From an uncultured Saprospiraceae bacterium (GTDB lineage: Bacteria; Bacteroidota; Bacteroidia; Chitinophagales; Saprospiraceae): DNA of 64,000 nt. Shown here in pieces: positions 54,484-63,364 of the stretch (position 1 is the first letter of the stretch; every line of letters starts with the position of its first letter). Both the position numbers and the translations under genes were made by a program. The stretch spans positions 1 through 64,000 of the forward strand of contig CALFBH010000026.1 of the NCBI GenBank assembly GCA_937951615.1, written 5' to 3'. The notes beneath the pieces are model-generated. The model saw only the letters and a list, made by a program, of their open reading frames with translations, was not told the origin of the DNA and made no database searches.

Positions 54484-55799
54484 GAAAGAGCTTCCTTATA
54501 AGTAGCCAAGCAACGCGCTCTAGCAAATTTATGCTCGACCATAGGCGCTGGATAGTTTGCTGTACCAAATTCTGGCACCCATTTTTTGATGTATTTGAAC
54601 TCCTTATCAAATTTTTGTTGCTGACTCGTTGGATTGAATATACGAAAGTATGGCGCAGCATCAGTACCACAACCTGCTGCCCATTGCCAACCGCCATTAT
54701 TACTAGCCAGGTCGAAATCCAATAGTTTCTTAGCAAAATAGGCTTCGCCGCGACGCCAGTCTAAAAGCAAATGTTTAGTCAGAAAACTTGCCGTTACCAT
54801 GCGGACTCGATTGTGCATGAAGCCTGTTTCATTGAGTTCTCGCATCCCGGCATCTACGATGGGATAACCTGTTTTACCGGCACACCATTTTTCAAAATCT
54901 GCTTCATTATTTCGCCATTGTACCGCATCATATTTTGCCCGAAAAGGTGAAGTCACGACATGCGGAAAATGCGACAAAATCATCGCATAAAAATCTCGCC
55001 AGATCAGCTCATTGAGGTAGGTTTCGCTTAGATTTTCAGATTTTCGGGCTTTTTCTCGTATGGAAATTGTGCCAAATCGAAAATGAATACCTAAGCGTGA
55101 AGTGCCGTTTATTGCTGGAAAATTACGGGTTTCGCCATATTTTTTTATTAGACCCTGCGAGACTTCTGTAGGTGGAAATTTAAGCTCGCTTTTACTAAAG
55201 CCCATTTCTGCAAGCGATAAATCGGGTAGGGGAGTGGTCGATTGAAAATTGCTAAAATATTTTTCGTTTGGATATGGTTTGAAATAATAAGACAGCCCAT
55301 CGTCTGACATTCGTGTAGCCAGTTTTTTGCGCCATTTTTTTGAGTATGGCGTGAAGACAGTGTATGGCAATCCATCATCTTTTGTCACTTCACTTTTTTC
55401 AAAAATGACCTGATCTTTATACGTGTGTAGAGGGGTTTCTTTTTGTTGTAAAATTGTTTTCACCGCCTCGTCCCGTTGTAAGGCATAAGGCTCGTAATCG
55501 TGGTTGGTATAAACGGCTTTTATATCGTATTCTTGCGATAATTTTTGCCAGATGTCCAGTGGTTTCCCATATTTGATGATGAGCGATGAACCCAATTTTT
55601 CCAGTTCTTTTTTTATTTGGGAAATGCTTTGATGAATAAACTCCACACGGGCGTCTGTAGGCTCTAATTCTTCCAGAATTTCTGTATCAAAAATAAATAG
55701 CGGCAGGACGGGATATTTGCCTTTCAGCGCGTGATAAAGTCCTGCATTATCGTGTAGGCGTAAGTCTCGGCGAAACCAGAATATGGAGATTGTTTGCAT
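54480..55799 (-). CDS. phrB: Deoxyribodipyrimidine photolyase (cryptochrome/photolyase family)
   Basis: 439 aa. N-terminal antenna domain from ISIFWFRRDLRLHDNAGL; FAD-binding catalytic domain with RLGIHFRFGTIS, LIWRDFYAMIL, GYPIVDAGMRELNETGFMHN and ASNNGGWQWAAGCGTDAAPY. It repairs UV-induced pyrimidine dimers with blue light, which fits a lit surface habitat. The stop codon comes from a REP hairpin. Confidence 0.93.
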   Translation of the reverse strand: MQTISIFWFRRDLRLHDNAGLYHALKGKYPVLPLFIFDTEILEELEPTDARVEFIHQSISQIKKELEKLGSSLIIKYGKPLDIWQKLSQEYDIKAVYTNHDYEPYALQRDEAVKTILQQKETPLHTYKDQVIFEKSEVTKDDGLPYTVFTPYSKKWRKKLATRMSDDGLSYYFKPYPNEKYFSNFQSTTPLPDLSLAEMGFSKSELKFPPTEVSQGLIKKYGETRNFPAINGTSRLGIHFRFGTISIREKARKSENLSETYLNELIWRDFYAMILSHFPHVVTSPFRAKYDAVQWRNNEADFEKWCAGKTGYPIVDAGMRELNETGFMHNRVRMVTASFLTKHLLLDWRRGEAYFAKKLLDFDLASNNGGWQWAAGCGTDAAPYFRIFNPTSQQQKFDKEFKYIKKWVPEFGTANYPAPMVEHKFARARCLATYKEALS

Positions 55800-55836
55800 G
55801 GATGGTAAACGTTGTTTTTGGATTTTTGTTTTACTC

Positions 55837-55946
55837 GACGGTTTCGTAAACTTGTGCGAGGCTTTGTGGATGGCGAGTTTGCTAAACCTTTCTAAGGCTC
55901 AATTTTGGAAGGTTTAGCAAACTTCCTGCTCGCAAGTTTACGAAAC
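55837..55946. repeat. Double-hairpin repeat, copy 2
   Basis: GACGGTTTCGTAAACTTG and GCAAGTTTACGAAAC form outer arms; AGTTTGCTAAACCTT and AAGGTTTAGCAAACT inner arms. Related to 50775-50906. It marks the left side of an A+T-rich three-gene cassette; 55947-56140 has no gene. Confidence 0.75.
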
Positions 55947-56140
55947 TAACTCTTTATCAGATCATTTCAGAAAAAACGGGCTACCCATCTAACTTTGCCC
56001 TAAAAAATAGAGTTTATAAAAAAATAAATGTAAGGTTTGTAAAACAAATAGTGTTTTTATTGAAAATATATGTGTATAATTACAATTTAAATAAGACAAA
56101 TTGGGTAATTTGAAAATAATTAAACACTAAAAAAATAATT

Positions 56141-56662
56141 ATGCTTCTAAATTTAGGTGAATTTTTTCTAAAATATAATGTTTTACTAAACTTAGTTCTA
56201 ACCTTCACAGGAGGGATTATTGGATACTGGATAAAAAACTATTTAGACAAAAAGAAAGAGCTTACCAGCGAAATAACTAAAGAAAGACGAGAGAGCTATC
56301 AGAAATTTATTAACCTTATTATCTCTCTCTTTGCTACTATAAAGGCAGAAAAAAACGGAAAAAATAAAAATAATGATTTCGTGGAAGGACTGTATGAGTT
56401 TTACAAAAAGAATATACTGTATGCCTCTCCCGAAGTAATTAATTCCTTTTCCGATTATATGCAGTATATGTATAAAAATGAAGTAGATAAACAAAACCTA
56501 ACTGTTCACTTAAAACTTTTAACAAGAGTAATGAAGGGAATGAGAAAGGATTTAGGGTTAAACAATAAAGGACTTGGGAATAATGGTGAAATTTTAATGA
56601 AGGCTATTATTAAAGATTATTATACGGTATTTAATAACAAAAAAAACAGTGGAAATGAGTGA
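56141..56662 (+). CDS. Membrane-anchored protein, first gene of an A+T-rich cassette
   Basis: 173 aa. One N-terminal membrane helix (VLLNLVLTFTGGIIGYWIKN), then a cytoplasmic helical domain (ERRESYQKFINLIISLFATI, FSDYMQYMYKN). This plan resembles small DUF4760-like proteins found in accessory regions, but no family is certain. Its last eight bases overlap the next gene (ATGAGTGA), so the two are coupled. Base composition is clearly richer in A+T than the flanking housekeeping genes. Confidence 0.65.
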   Translation: MLLNLGEFFLKYNVLLNLVLTFTGGIIGYWIKNYLDKKKELTSEITKERRESYQKFINLIISLFATIKAEKNGKNKNNDFVEGLYEFYKKNILYASPEVINSFSDYMQYMYKNEVDKQNLTVHLKLLTRVMKGMRKDLGLNNKGLGNNGEILMKAIIKDYYTVFNNKKNSGNE

Positions 56663-57479
56663 GAAATTTAATACTAGAATTTCGTTTTTACCAACAAGGA
56701 ATATTGTTGATATTTATCATAGAATTAAGGATGTAAGACTCAATAATGTTTTAGAAGGGTTTGACTCTGATTTCTTAGGGATAATGTTTGGAGAAAAGGA
56801 TTCTTTAGAAACGTATGAACTCATATATGTAGGGAACAGTCAGGGCAAAGTTGAAGGCTTAGTACTTCATTCCGGACAAAAAATTGAAAGCCGTGATCTT
56901 TGTACGGTATATTTTTCAAGAGTAATTGAAAACGAATTCCCTAAAGCTAATTGTTTAGCAATATTCAATACTTTTCAGAATCAATTAAAGTCGGTTTATG
57001 AAAATTTTGGAGTTATGTGTGTGCCTAACTACATAGCGAATTTGAAGGATGTAGCAATGATTCTACCATCCCAAAAAGGTGACCTAGATAACATATTGTT
57101 TATTGATATACATGAGTTATATAAATCATATTTTGAGAGAGAAAATTATATCGAAGATAAAAAAGGGCAGCAAAAGGTTTACCTGATGTATGATCGGCGA
57201 GAGAATTTAATTAAGATTGGTGAAACGCAAACCGAATTGAAGGTAAGAAGGAAAGGAGTCGCAGAGCAGACATTGAGAGCCTCAGACCCTATGATTGAAG
57301 TAGTTGTTGCTTGGAAAGCTCCTAAGTCCTTTGAAAATGATTTATTGTTAAAGTATAGCACCAAGAGGATTCGTGGGGAATGGTTTGATATTAGAGCTAT
57401 TGATTTAGAGAATATTAATATAGAGGCACAAAAGTATCAAATGATAGAGATAGACCGTAAAGAAACTTTTATCGTGTAG
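56655..57479 (+). CDS. GIY-YIG (T5orf172-like) domain protein
   Basis: 274 aa from the ATG at 56655; GTG at 56649 would add two residues. The first ~175 residues are unassigned. Residues ~180-260 fit the T5orf172/MUG113 branch of GIY-YIG: KVYLMYDRRENLIKIGETQ, then an Arg-rich stretch, a Glu in KSFENDLLLKY and RIRGEWFDI. This branch is found in phage and mobile-element proteins as DNA-binding or nuclease modules. It may be the effector of the cassette. Overlaps the upstream gene by eight bases. Confidence 0.7.
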   Translation: MSEKFNTRISFLPTRNIVDIYHRIKDVRLNNVLEGFDSDFLGIMFGEKDSLETYELIYVGNSQGKVEGLVLHSGQKIESRDLCTVYFSRVIENEFPKANCLAIFNTFQNQLKSVYENFGVMCVPNYIANLKDVAMILPSQKGDLDNILFIDIHELYKSYFERENYIEDKKGQQKVYLMYDRRENLIKIGETQTELKVRRKGVAEQTLRASDPMIEVVVAWKAPKSFENDLLLKYSTKRIRGEWFDIRAIDLENINIEAQKYQMIEIDRKETFIV

Positions 57480-57592
57480 AGTTAATTGAAGGTTATTGAT
57501 TATGTTAAATAGAATCTATAAAGTGGCTTATACGGGCTTTTAAAATGAAATTATTATATTTGTGTATTATTAATCACAAACAAAATACGAAG

Positions 57593-57787
57593 ATGGAAAA
57601 AATCACTTGTTCTAATTGTCATTCGATATATGAACTAACCTACATCAACGTTCCAATTCGTGATAAGGATTCAATTTTTTGCAAAGTATGTAACGTTGAG
57701 CTATTCAGTTGGAATGAATCAGCTATGTATAGCGCAAAGCTAATAGAAACGCGACAAGAAGAAAAACCATCGGAAGAAGAAGAATAA
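57593..57787 (+). CDS. Small zinc-ribbon protein
   Basis: 64 aa. Two CxxC pairs (CSNC, CKVC) 27 residues apart make a zinc ribbon, with PIRDKDSIFCKVC and LFSWNESAMYSAKLI as in a widespread family of small accessory proteins of unknown role. The chosen ATG (57593) gives the usual N-terminus MEKITC. It ends in an acidic tail. Third gene of the cassette, 113 bases after the GIY-YIG gene. Confidence 0.7.
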   Translation: MEKITCSNCHSIYELTYINVPIRDKDSIFCKVCNVELFSWNESAMYSAKLIETRQEEKPSEEEE

Positions 57788-57889
57788 CCAAAGGTTTAAA
57801 ATTAACCTTCCATATTTTGGTTCTATTTAATGTTATAAAAAAAAATACCTATAATTTATATTATGTTAAATAGAGTCAAACTACAATAG

Positions 57890-58008
57890 AAAGTATGGAA
57901 CAGTCGGCAGACGAAGGATTTTGTAAAATTGGTGACTTATTCCTTTAGATATGCCGTATTTCTAACCGAATTCGTCTGACGACAACGGAGTTTACTCCAT
58001 CATACTTT
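57890..58008. repeat. GTCGGCAGACGAA hairpin element, copy C
   Basis: AAAGTATG (57890-57897) and CATACTTT (58001-58008) ends, inner GTCGGCAGACGAA/TTCGTCTGACGAC; nearly identical to copy B over its length, including the unpaired middle. It closes the A+T-rich cassette on the right. Confidence 0.85.
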
Positions 58009-58107
58009 AGTCGAACTACCAAATTTTGAATAAAAAATTTTTTGCCAGTTAAACTTAATCTTGCACTTAAACTTAGACAGCAGCACCTCTCCCCTATTTT
58101 TATCGTT

Positions 58108-59463
58108 TTATAACAAAACAGAAAGCAGCATGACCAGCGAGATACTGACCAGTGACAAAATTGTGGTCATGACAGACCAACTTCTGAAAGTTTGCTTTTC
58201 ATCCAGCCCTAAATACTTGCTCACCAACCAGAATCCACTGTCATTTACGTGAGAAAGAATACTAGAGCCAGATGCAATGGCAATCACCAATAAGGCTAAT
58301 GAAGTCCCAGAATAATTGTCGGCAATAAGCGGTGCGGTTAATCCTGCGGCTGTGATCATCGCGACTGTACTCGAACCTTGTAGTACCCTGACCAAAACAG
58401 CAGCAATAAAGGCGAAAAGCAGGAGACCTATGTTTTGTTCTGCAAAATAATTTGCCAGCATTTCGCCTGCGCCTGTAGCGATCAGCACTTGCTTGAAAAC
58501 GCCTCCTGCTCCTGTCAGCAATATAATGATGCCAGCTGGTCCAAGAGAAGCCGTGGTGATTTCTAAGAGTTGTTTGGGTGTGAAATTTCTTCTGATACCT
58601 AATAAATACCAGGCGACCAGGTTGGCAATGATTAATGCTGTAAAGGGATGCCCAATGAGTTGAATTGTCTTTTTTACGGAAATTGGTATGGGTAAATTAT
58701 TGGCCAGCGGGCTGTTCAGAAAGGTATTCAACAGAATGAGGACGATGGGAATGGCGATGATGGCAAAAATCATTAAGGGAGGCGGAATACCTTTTCCATT
58801 TTCACTTCTAAAATATTCATTATCAGTAATTTCTGGTGCGGCAACAAATATTTTTTTGGCTATAAATTTTCCGAAAACAAGTCCTGCAAGCAAAGCAGTA
58901 GGAACACCAACAATAAAACCAAATAGAATGACCTGTCCTAAGTCTGCATTCAAAATATCAGCGACAGCAACAGGACCAGGAGTTGGCGGAATAAAGGCGT
59001 GTGTAATCGCCAAGCCAGCCAAAAGCGGAATGGCAAAATGCAGCAAAGAAAGGCCAGTCTTGCGCTGCAAGGCATAGGCTAACGGAACGAGTAAGATAAA
59101 AGCTACGTCAAAAAATACAGGAATAGCAACTAAAAAGCCAGTGATTAACATAGCTAAATTGGCTCTCTTTTCGCCAAACCATTTCAGCAGATAAGCGGCT
59201 AAGGATTCAGCACCACCGGAATGTTCCAATATAGCTCCAAACATAGCACCAAGCCCCACGACGACTGCCACAAAACCAAGCGTATCTCCCATCCCCTTCT
59301 TGACAAGATCAATGGTTTCGTCTGGTGGAATTCCAGCTAATAATGCTACAGTAATGCTACAGATTAACAAGGCAATAAAGGCTTGCATTTTTAGCCTTAG
59401 GATTAAAAAAAGCAATAATGCGATTCCTATTCCAACATAGAGTAAGAGGGTAACATCTATCAT
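58108..59463 (-). CDS. gntP: Gluconate:H+ symporter, GntP family
   Basis: 451 aa, about 12-14 membrane helices. Family blocks: GLGAMFGAILEHSGGAESLA, FFDVAFILLVPLAYAL, HAFIPPTPGPVAVADIL and LRVLQGSSTVAMITAAG. It imports gluconate. It is the last gene of the operon and starts one base after the gnd stop. Confidence 0.9.
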   Translation of the reverse strand: MIDVTLLLYVGIGIALLLFLILRLKMQAFIALLICSITVALLAGIPPDETIDLVKKGMGDTLGFVAVVVGLGAMFGAILEHSGGAESLAAYLLKWFGEKRANLAMLITGFLVAIPVFFDVAFILLVPLAYALQRKTGLSLLHFAIPLLAGLAITHAFIPPTPGPVAVADILNADLGQVILFGFIVGVPTALLAGLVFGKFIAKKIFVAAPEITDNEYFRSENGKGIPPPLMIFAIIAIPIVLILLNTFLNSPLANNLPIPISVKKTIQLIGHPFTALIIANLVAWYLLGIRRNFTPKQLLEITTASLGPAGIIILLTGAGGVFKQVLIATGAGEMLANYFAEQNIGLLLFAFIAAVLVRVLQGSSTVAMITAAGLTAPLIADNYSGTSLALLVIAIASGSSILSHVNDSGFWLVSKYLGLDEKQTFRSWSVMTTILSLVSISLVMLLSVLL

Positions 59464-59464
59464 A

Positions 59465-60865
59465 TCACTTCCAGTTTGTATGAAAATACGCGGTTTCCGG
59501 ATGGTCTATTCTTTGGTAGGTATGTGCGCCAAAATAATCTCTCTGGGCTTGAATTAGATTTGCAGGCAATCTGTCAGTACTCATTGATTGACAATAGGTG
59601 TAAGCGGACTGAAAACAGGGCAAGGGAATGTTCTGCTGAATACCGTGGATAATTAATTCCTGTACTGCACTATGGTTGGCAGATATACTTTCAAAACACA
59701 GGTGATTATTGAGTATTGAAGTATTTTTATTAAAAATACCCACACAATTTTGCATAAGTTTAGAACGAATAATGCAGCCATTTGTCCATATACGGGCGAG
59801 TTCAGCAAGATGTATATTCCATTTATAAGTATCTGACGCGGTTTTTACCAGCTCGAAGCCTTGATGATGATTGATAATTCTTGCTGAGGTGTAGGCTTTT
59901 TTCAGCACATCAATTTTTAGTGGCGTGCTGCTTTTTGTGTCCAATTGTAGTTTTCTTGCCATACCTTGCCTCGCCTGTTTTTGTGAAGAAAGATACCTTG
60001 CAAAGACAGCTGCTGCCATCATTGAATTGGGCGTACCAAGTTCTAAAGCTGCCTTCACTGACCAGCCACCAGTACCTTTATTGGCTGCTTTATCAAGAAT
60101 AAGGTCGAGTGTGTAATCGTCATTCGTTTTATGTAGAAGGATGTCAATCGTAATTTCTAATAAAAAACTAGACAGACTTTCTTTGTTCCATCCACTGAAA
60201 ATATGGGCAATTTCTTCGTTGGTATTCCAGCGTTTTAACAGATCATATAGTTCTGCAAGTAATTGCATTTCAGCGTATTCAATACCATTATGCACCATTT
60301 TTACAAAATGTCCTGCTCCGTCTGGGCCTATATGGGCGCAGCAGGGCTTTTGAGCTTGGTCGGATGCTGCAATGGATTCAAATAATTTTCCCAAAAGTTC
60401 GTAACTTTTAGTCTCGCCACCTATCATCATAGATGGTCCTTTTCTCGCACCCTCTTCTCCACCAGAGACGCCCATTCCTATGAAATTGAGGTCTTGTTGC
60501 TTGCAGTAGGCTTCACGCCTGACCGTATCTTGATAATGACTATTTCCTCCATCAATAATGATATCGCCAGGTTCAAGGTGAGGTCGCAATGTTTCTATTA
60601 CTTCATCTATGGCTTTGCCTGCTTTTACCATCAGGAGTACTTTTCGGGGTTTTTCGAGAGAAGCAAGGAAGGGTTTGATAGCTGTGAATCCCTTTGCTAA
60701 GTTCTGTCCTTTATTTTCATTTAAAAAATCAGCAACTAGTCGCTCCTCCCCTTCTGCAATCCTGTTATACACTGAAAGCGAGTAGCCATGATCCAATATA
60801 TTCAGGCTTAGATTTCTACCCATGACGCCTAAGCCAATAATTCCGATAAATGATGAATTATTCAT
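59465..60865 (-). CDS. gnd: 6-phosphogluconate dehydrogenase (decarboxylating)
   Basis: 466 aa, full length. NADP-binding GLGVMGRNL at the N-terminus, GVSGGEEGARKGPSMMIGG, the catalytic Lys region HFVKMVHNGIEY, and the family signature DKAANKGTGGW. It oxidises 6-phosphogluconate to ribulose 5-phosphate. It overlaps gntK by eight bases, so it acts directly on that enzyme's product. Confidence 0.95.
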   Translation of the reverse strand: MNNSSFIGIIGLGVMGRNLSLNILDHGYSLSVYNRIAEGEERLVADFLNENKGQNLAKGFTAIKPFLASLEKPRKVLLMVKAGKAIDEVIETLRPHLEPGDIIIDGGNSHYQDTVRREAYCKQQDLNFIGMGVSGGEEGARKGPSMMIGGETKSYELLGKLFESIAASDQAQKPCCAHIGPDGAGHFVKMVHNGIEYAEMQLLAELYDLLKRWNTNEEIAHIFSGWNKESLSSFLLEITIDILLHKTNDDYTLDLILDKAANKGTGGWSVKAALELGTPNSMMAAAVFARYLSSQKQARQGMARKLQLDTKSSTPLKIDVLKKAYTSARIINHHQGFELVKTASDTYKWNIHLAELARIWTNGCIIRSKLMQNCVGIFNKNTSILNNHLCFESISANHSAVQELIIHGIQQNIPLPCFQSAYTYCQSMSTDRLPANLIQAQRDYFGAHTYQRIDHPETAYFHTNWK

Positions 60866-61340
60866 GGTCTGTCTTTTTTAATATTTCTTCAATGATCTCC
60901 TCCACAGACTGGTCGATATTTACATGAATACCATATTTCGGAATTTCGAGGGCTTCAAATTGTGAACGCAATAAGCCCGTTTGCATAAAATGATTTTTTC
61001 TAATACTCAATCTCTTGTAAATTAGTTGATAATCTCCGTTAAGATAAATATATTTTACTAAAGGAAAGTCTTCTTTAAGAAATGTTCTATACACTTCTTT
61101 CAAGGCACTACAGGCTAAAACAGCACCTTTTTTATTCCATTTTGGAAACTGCTCTCTCATTGCCTGAAGCCAGGGGTAGCGGTCTTGGTCAGTGAGTGCA
61201 ATTCCCTGGCTCATTTTTTTGATATTCTGTGCAGGGTGGAAGTCGTCAGCATCAAAAAAATCAATTTTCAGTCGTTCTGCAAATTGCTTTCCGATAGTTG
61301 TTTTTCCACAGCCACTGACGCCCATCACAATATAGATCAT
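60858..61340 (-). CDS. gntK: Gluconokinase
   Basis: 160 aa, usual length. P-loop GVSGCGKTT (residues 7-15), DFFDADDFHP, and ACSALKEVYR of the GntK family. It makes 6-phosphogluconate. It begins four bases past the lactonase gene and overlaps gnd. Confidence 0.93.
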   Translation of the reverse strand: MIYIVMGVSGCGKTTIGKQFAERLKIDFFDADDFHPAQNIKKMSQGIALTDQDRYPWLQAMREQFPKWNKKGAVLACSALKEVYRTFLKEDFPLVKYIYLNGDYQLIYKRLSIRKNHFMQTGLLRSQFEALEIPKYGIHVNIDQSVEEIIEEILKKTDHE

Positions 61341-61344
61341 CTTA

Positions 61345-62382
61345 CTATTTGCTTTGATTTTTATCCCCGAAATGGTAGTTGAGTGTACCTTTTACACCAG
61401 GTTTCACTTGGAAAACACTGCCAGCAAGCGGGTATTTTTTTTGTTCTTCTTCGGTCATATCTTCACTTGCTGTGGTGATGTATAATATATCGAGTTTAGG
61501 TCCTGTAAATGCACATGCTGTCACATTATGTGCCGGCACTTCCACCTTTTTTATCATTTCCCCAGTTTCAGGGTCAAAACAAGCTACTGCTCCTCCGTTC
61601 CAAAGTCCTACCCAGAGGTGATTGTTTTCATCAATCGCCATACCATCTGGTGAGCCTGTTTTTTCATCTATAGTTACTGCGATTTTTCGATTGCTGATCT
61701 GCCCATTTGTATTATTATAATCAAAAGAGACAATTTGATGGGTGGGCGTGTCTATGTAGTACATTTTATTCTTAGCAGCATTCCAAACTATCCCATTGGA
61801 TATGGTTATGGAATCCAATGGAGTTTTATAAGTTCCATCTTCACGAACCATGTACAAATTACCTATTGGGCTTTCACATTTATTATCCATAGTGCCTACC
61901 CAGAATCTTCCGGCAGGATCACATTTTCCATCATTAAACCGAACATTTTTACCAGCTTGATCAATAAGTACATAAGGCGTCAATGCTGAATTTTCTGTGT
62001 TAAATGTATACACTCCATCCTCTAAGGCTAAGATTACTTTATCTTTTTGATATGGCACTACAGTGCCTACTTTTGACGGGAGCGCATAAGTTCGGTCTTT
62101 GTCTTCTGTCGGATTGTAAATGTGGAGTTCTTTTTTCTCTATATCTACCCAATAAAATTCCTGAGTTTTATGATTCCATAGCGCACCTTCTCCGAGTCTC
62201 GCCTTAGTATTTATCAATACACTGGCTTTTAGAATAGCTGCTGACGCTTCTAATTTAGCTGAATCATTATTATCATGATTTATTTGTTCTTTACAGGAAA
62301 TTATCAATAGCAGGTAAGAGATTGATAATAGGTATAAGAAGAGAGCTGTTGGCGGGATGGTTTCAGATTTACGTGTTTTCAA
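61345..62382 (-). CDS. SMP-30/gluconolactonase-family lipoprotein
   Basis: 345 aa. A lipoprotein signal with LLLIISC as lipobox, then a six-blade propeller with SMP-30 metal-site blocks: GEGALWN (Glu), RFNDGKCDPAGRFWVGTMD (Asn, Asp) and SPDGMAIDENNHLWVG (Asp). No ATG is available early; translation most likely starts at the TTG 62380-62382, since TAA lies 10 codons upstream. It would open glucono-lactone outside the inner membrane and feed gluconate to the transporter encoded last in the operon. First gene of the gluconate operon. Confidence 0.88.
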   Translation of the reverse strand: MKTRKSETIPPTALFLYLLSISYLLLIISCKEQINHDNNDSAKLEASAAILKASVLINTKARLGEGALWNHKTQEFYWVDIEKKELHIYNPTEDKDRTYALPSKVGTVVPYQKDKVILALEDGVYTFNTENSALTPYVLIDQAGKNVRFNDGKCDPAGRFWVGTMDNKCESPIGNLYMVREDGTYKTPLDSITISNGIVWNAAKNKMYYIDTPTHQIVSFDYNNTNGQISNRKIAVTIDEKTGSPDGMAIDENNHLWVGLWNGGAVACFDPETGEMIKKVEVPAHNVTACAFTGPKLDILYITTASEDMTEEEQKKYPLAGSVFQVKPGVKGTLNYHFGDKNQSK

Positions 62383-62408
62383 GTGTAGCAGTATTAAGAG
62401 AAATAGAA

Positions 62409-62447
62409 ATTGTTAATGTTACACTAAGTTAGTGAAACATTAACAAT
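62409..62447. promoter_or_regulatory. Candidate operator of the gluconate operon
   Basis: A 39-bp palindrome: ATTGTTAATGTT, a mismatch, CACTAA-G-TTAGTG, a mismatch, AACATTAACAAT. It is 26 bases upstream of the first codon. The ATGTTA half-site recalls LacI-type GntR operators. No regulator gene is adjacent. Confidence 0.55.
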
Positions 62448-62459
62448 CAAACTAATTTT

Positions 62460-62504
62460 AGGAATGGTAAAAAAATAAGTTTCCTGTTTAAGTTTACCAT
62501 TCCT
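62460..62504 (-). terminator. Inverted repeat past the EGF gene, terminator-like
   Basis: AGGAATGGTAAA (62460-62471) pairs perfectly with TTTACCATTCCT (62493-62504). It begins four bases past the EGF-lipoprotein stop. The T run lies inside the loop on the minus strand, so it is not a textbook terminator. Confidence 0.4.
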
Positions 62505-62508
62505 TATC

Positions 62509-63270
62509 TTAAAAAGACCACTCCACCATCAAAGTCACGTCGAATTCGAGCGATGGATTGTTGGCATCATACAATCTCATTTCTGTAGGAAATCCAAGTT
62601 GCAAATCTGACAGCTTGCCAGACAAGGCTTCCATATACTCATCAGCATCTGGGGCGTCGCTATCGTATAGCGCAAATGTTCTCATCGTTGCTATGTCTGT
62701 AATATCCAGCGGAAAACCATCTGTAATTGTAAATGATGTACCTGCTGTAGTGTTCATGGTGCTGCTGGTTGTGAATTGTGTATTATCAGGCATCGTGCCA
62801 GTGTTGATACTGAAATAAATGTCTGGCCCGTCGGAAGCGTCCCAAGCAGCTCCATTATTGGTGTCTGGAAAATCATCAATGCGGACGGCTGTAATGCGGA
62901 GATTTGTAGGCGTGAGTACATTTTCGCAAAAATCACCACTGTAGCCAGGCAGGCAGTCGCAGGTGGCTGTAGCTGTATTACAAGTCCCACCGTTCTCGCA
63001 AGTGACGCCCTGGCAGGCTAAGTTGGTTTCGCAATTTAAACCAGAGAAACCTTCTGGGCATTCGCATACGCCATTGACGCATTCGCCGTCATTCATGCAG
63101 ACTAGTGTGTCGCAAATTCTAGTTTCACATTCATCGCCTGTGAAGCCAGGAAAGCAATTGCAAATGCCTTCATCACAAGAGCCATTGATGCATTGAACAT
63201 CTTTGCAATCGTCTTTACAGGATGTGGTGAGTAGTAATATTGCGAAGCAAAAAAACAGGCAATTTTTCAT
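62509..63270 (-). CDS. Lipoprotein with three EGF-like domains
   Basis: 253 aa. Lipobox LLTTSC, then EGF-like units of the type C-x-NG-x-C...C-x-C-x-x-GF-x-G-x-x-C at residues ~22-50, 53-80 and 84-115. A ~130-aa beta domain follows (LRITAVRIDDFPDTNNGAAWD to VTLMVEWSF), which resembles C2-like beta sandwiches. Eukaryote-like EGF repeats suggest surface protein contacts. Function unknown. Confidence 0.82.
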   Translation of the reverse strand: MKNCLFFCFAILLLTTSCKDDCKDVQCINGSCDEGICNCFPGFTGDECETRICDTLVCMNDGECVNGVCECPEGFSGLNCETNLACQGVTCENGGTCNTATATCDCLPGYSGDFCENVLTPTNLRITAVRIDDFPDTNNGAAWDASDGPDIYFSINTGTMPDNTQFTTSSTMNTTAGTSFTITDGFPLDITDIATMRTFALYDSDAPDADEYMEALSGKLSDLQLGFPTEMRLYDANNPSLEFDVTLMVEWSF

Positions 63271-63295
63271 TTTATTTTGTTTGGTATTTTTTTAT

Positions 63296-63328
63296 AAAAA
63301 AAGAGGAAGAAACCCAAGTTCCCTCCTC
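63296..63328 (-). terminator. Rho-independent terminator of the TPR gene
   Basis: On the minus strand GAGGAGGGAA and TTTCTTCCTC form an imperfect stem, then a T7 run; 37 bases past the TPR gene stop. Confidence 0.6.
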
Positions 63329-63364
63329 TCCTATTTGTTTTATAACGACGAAATCGGAATAAAA

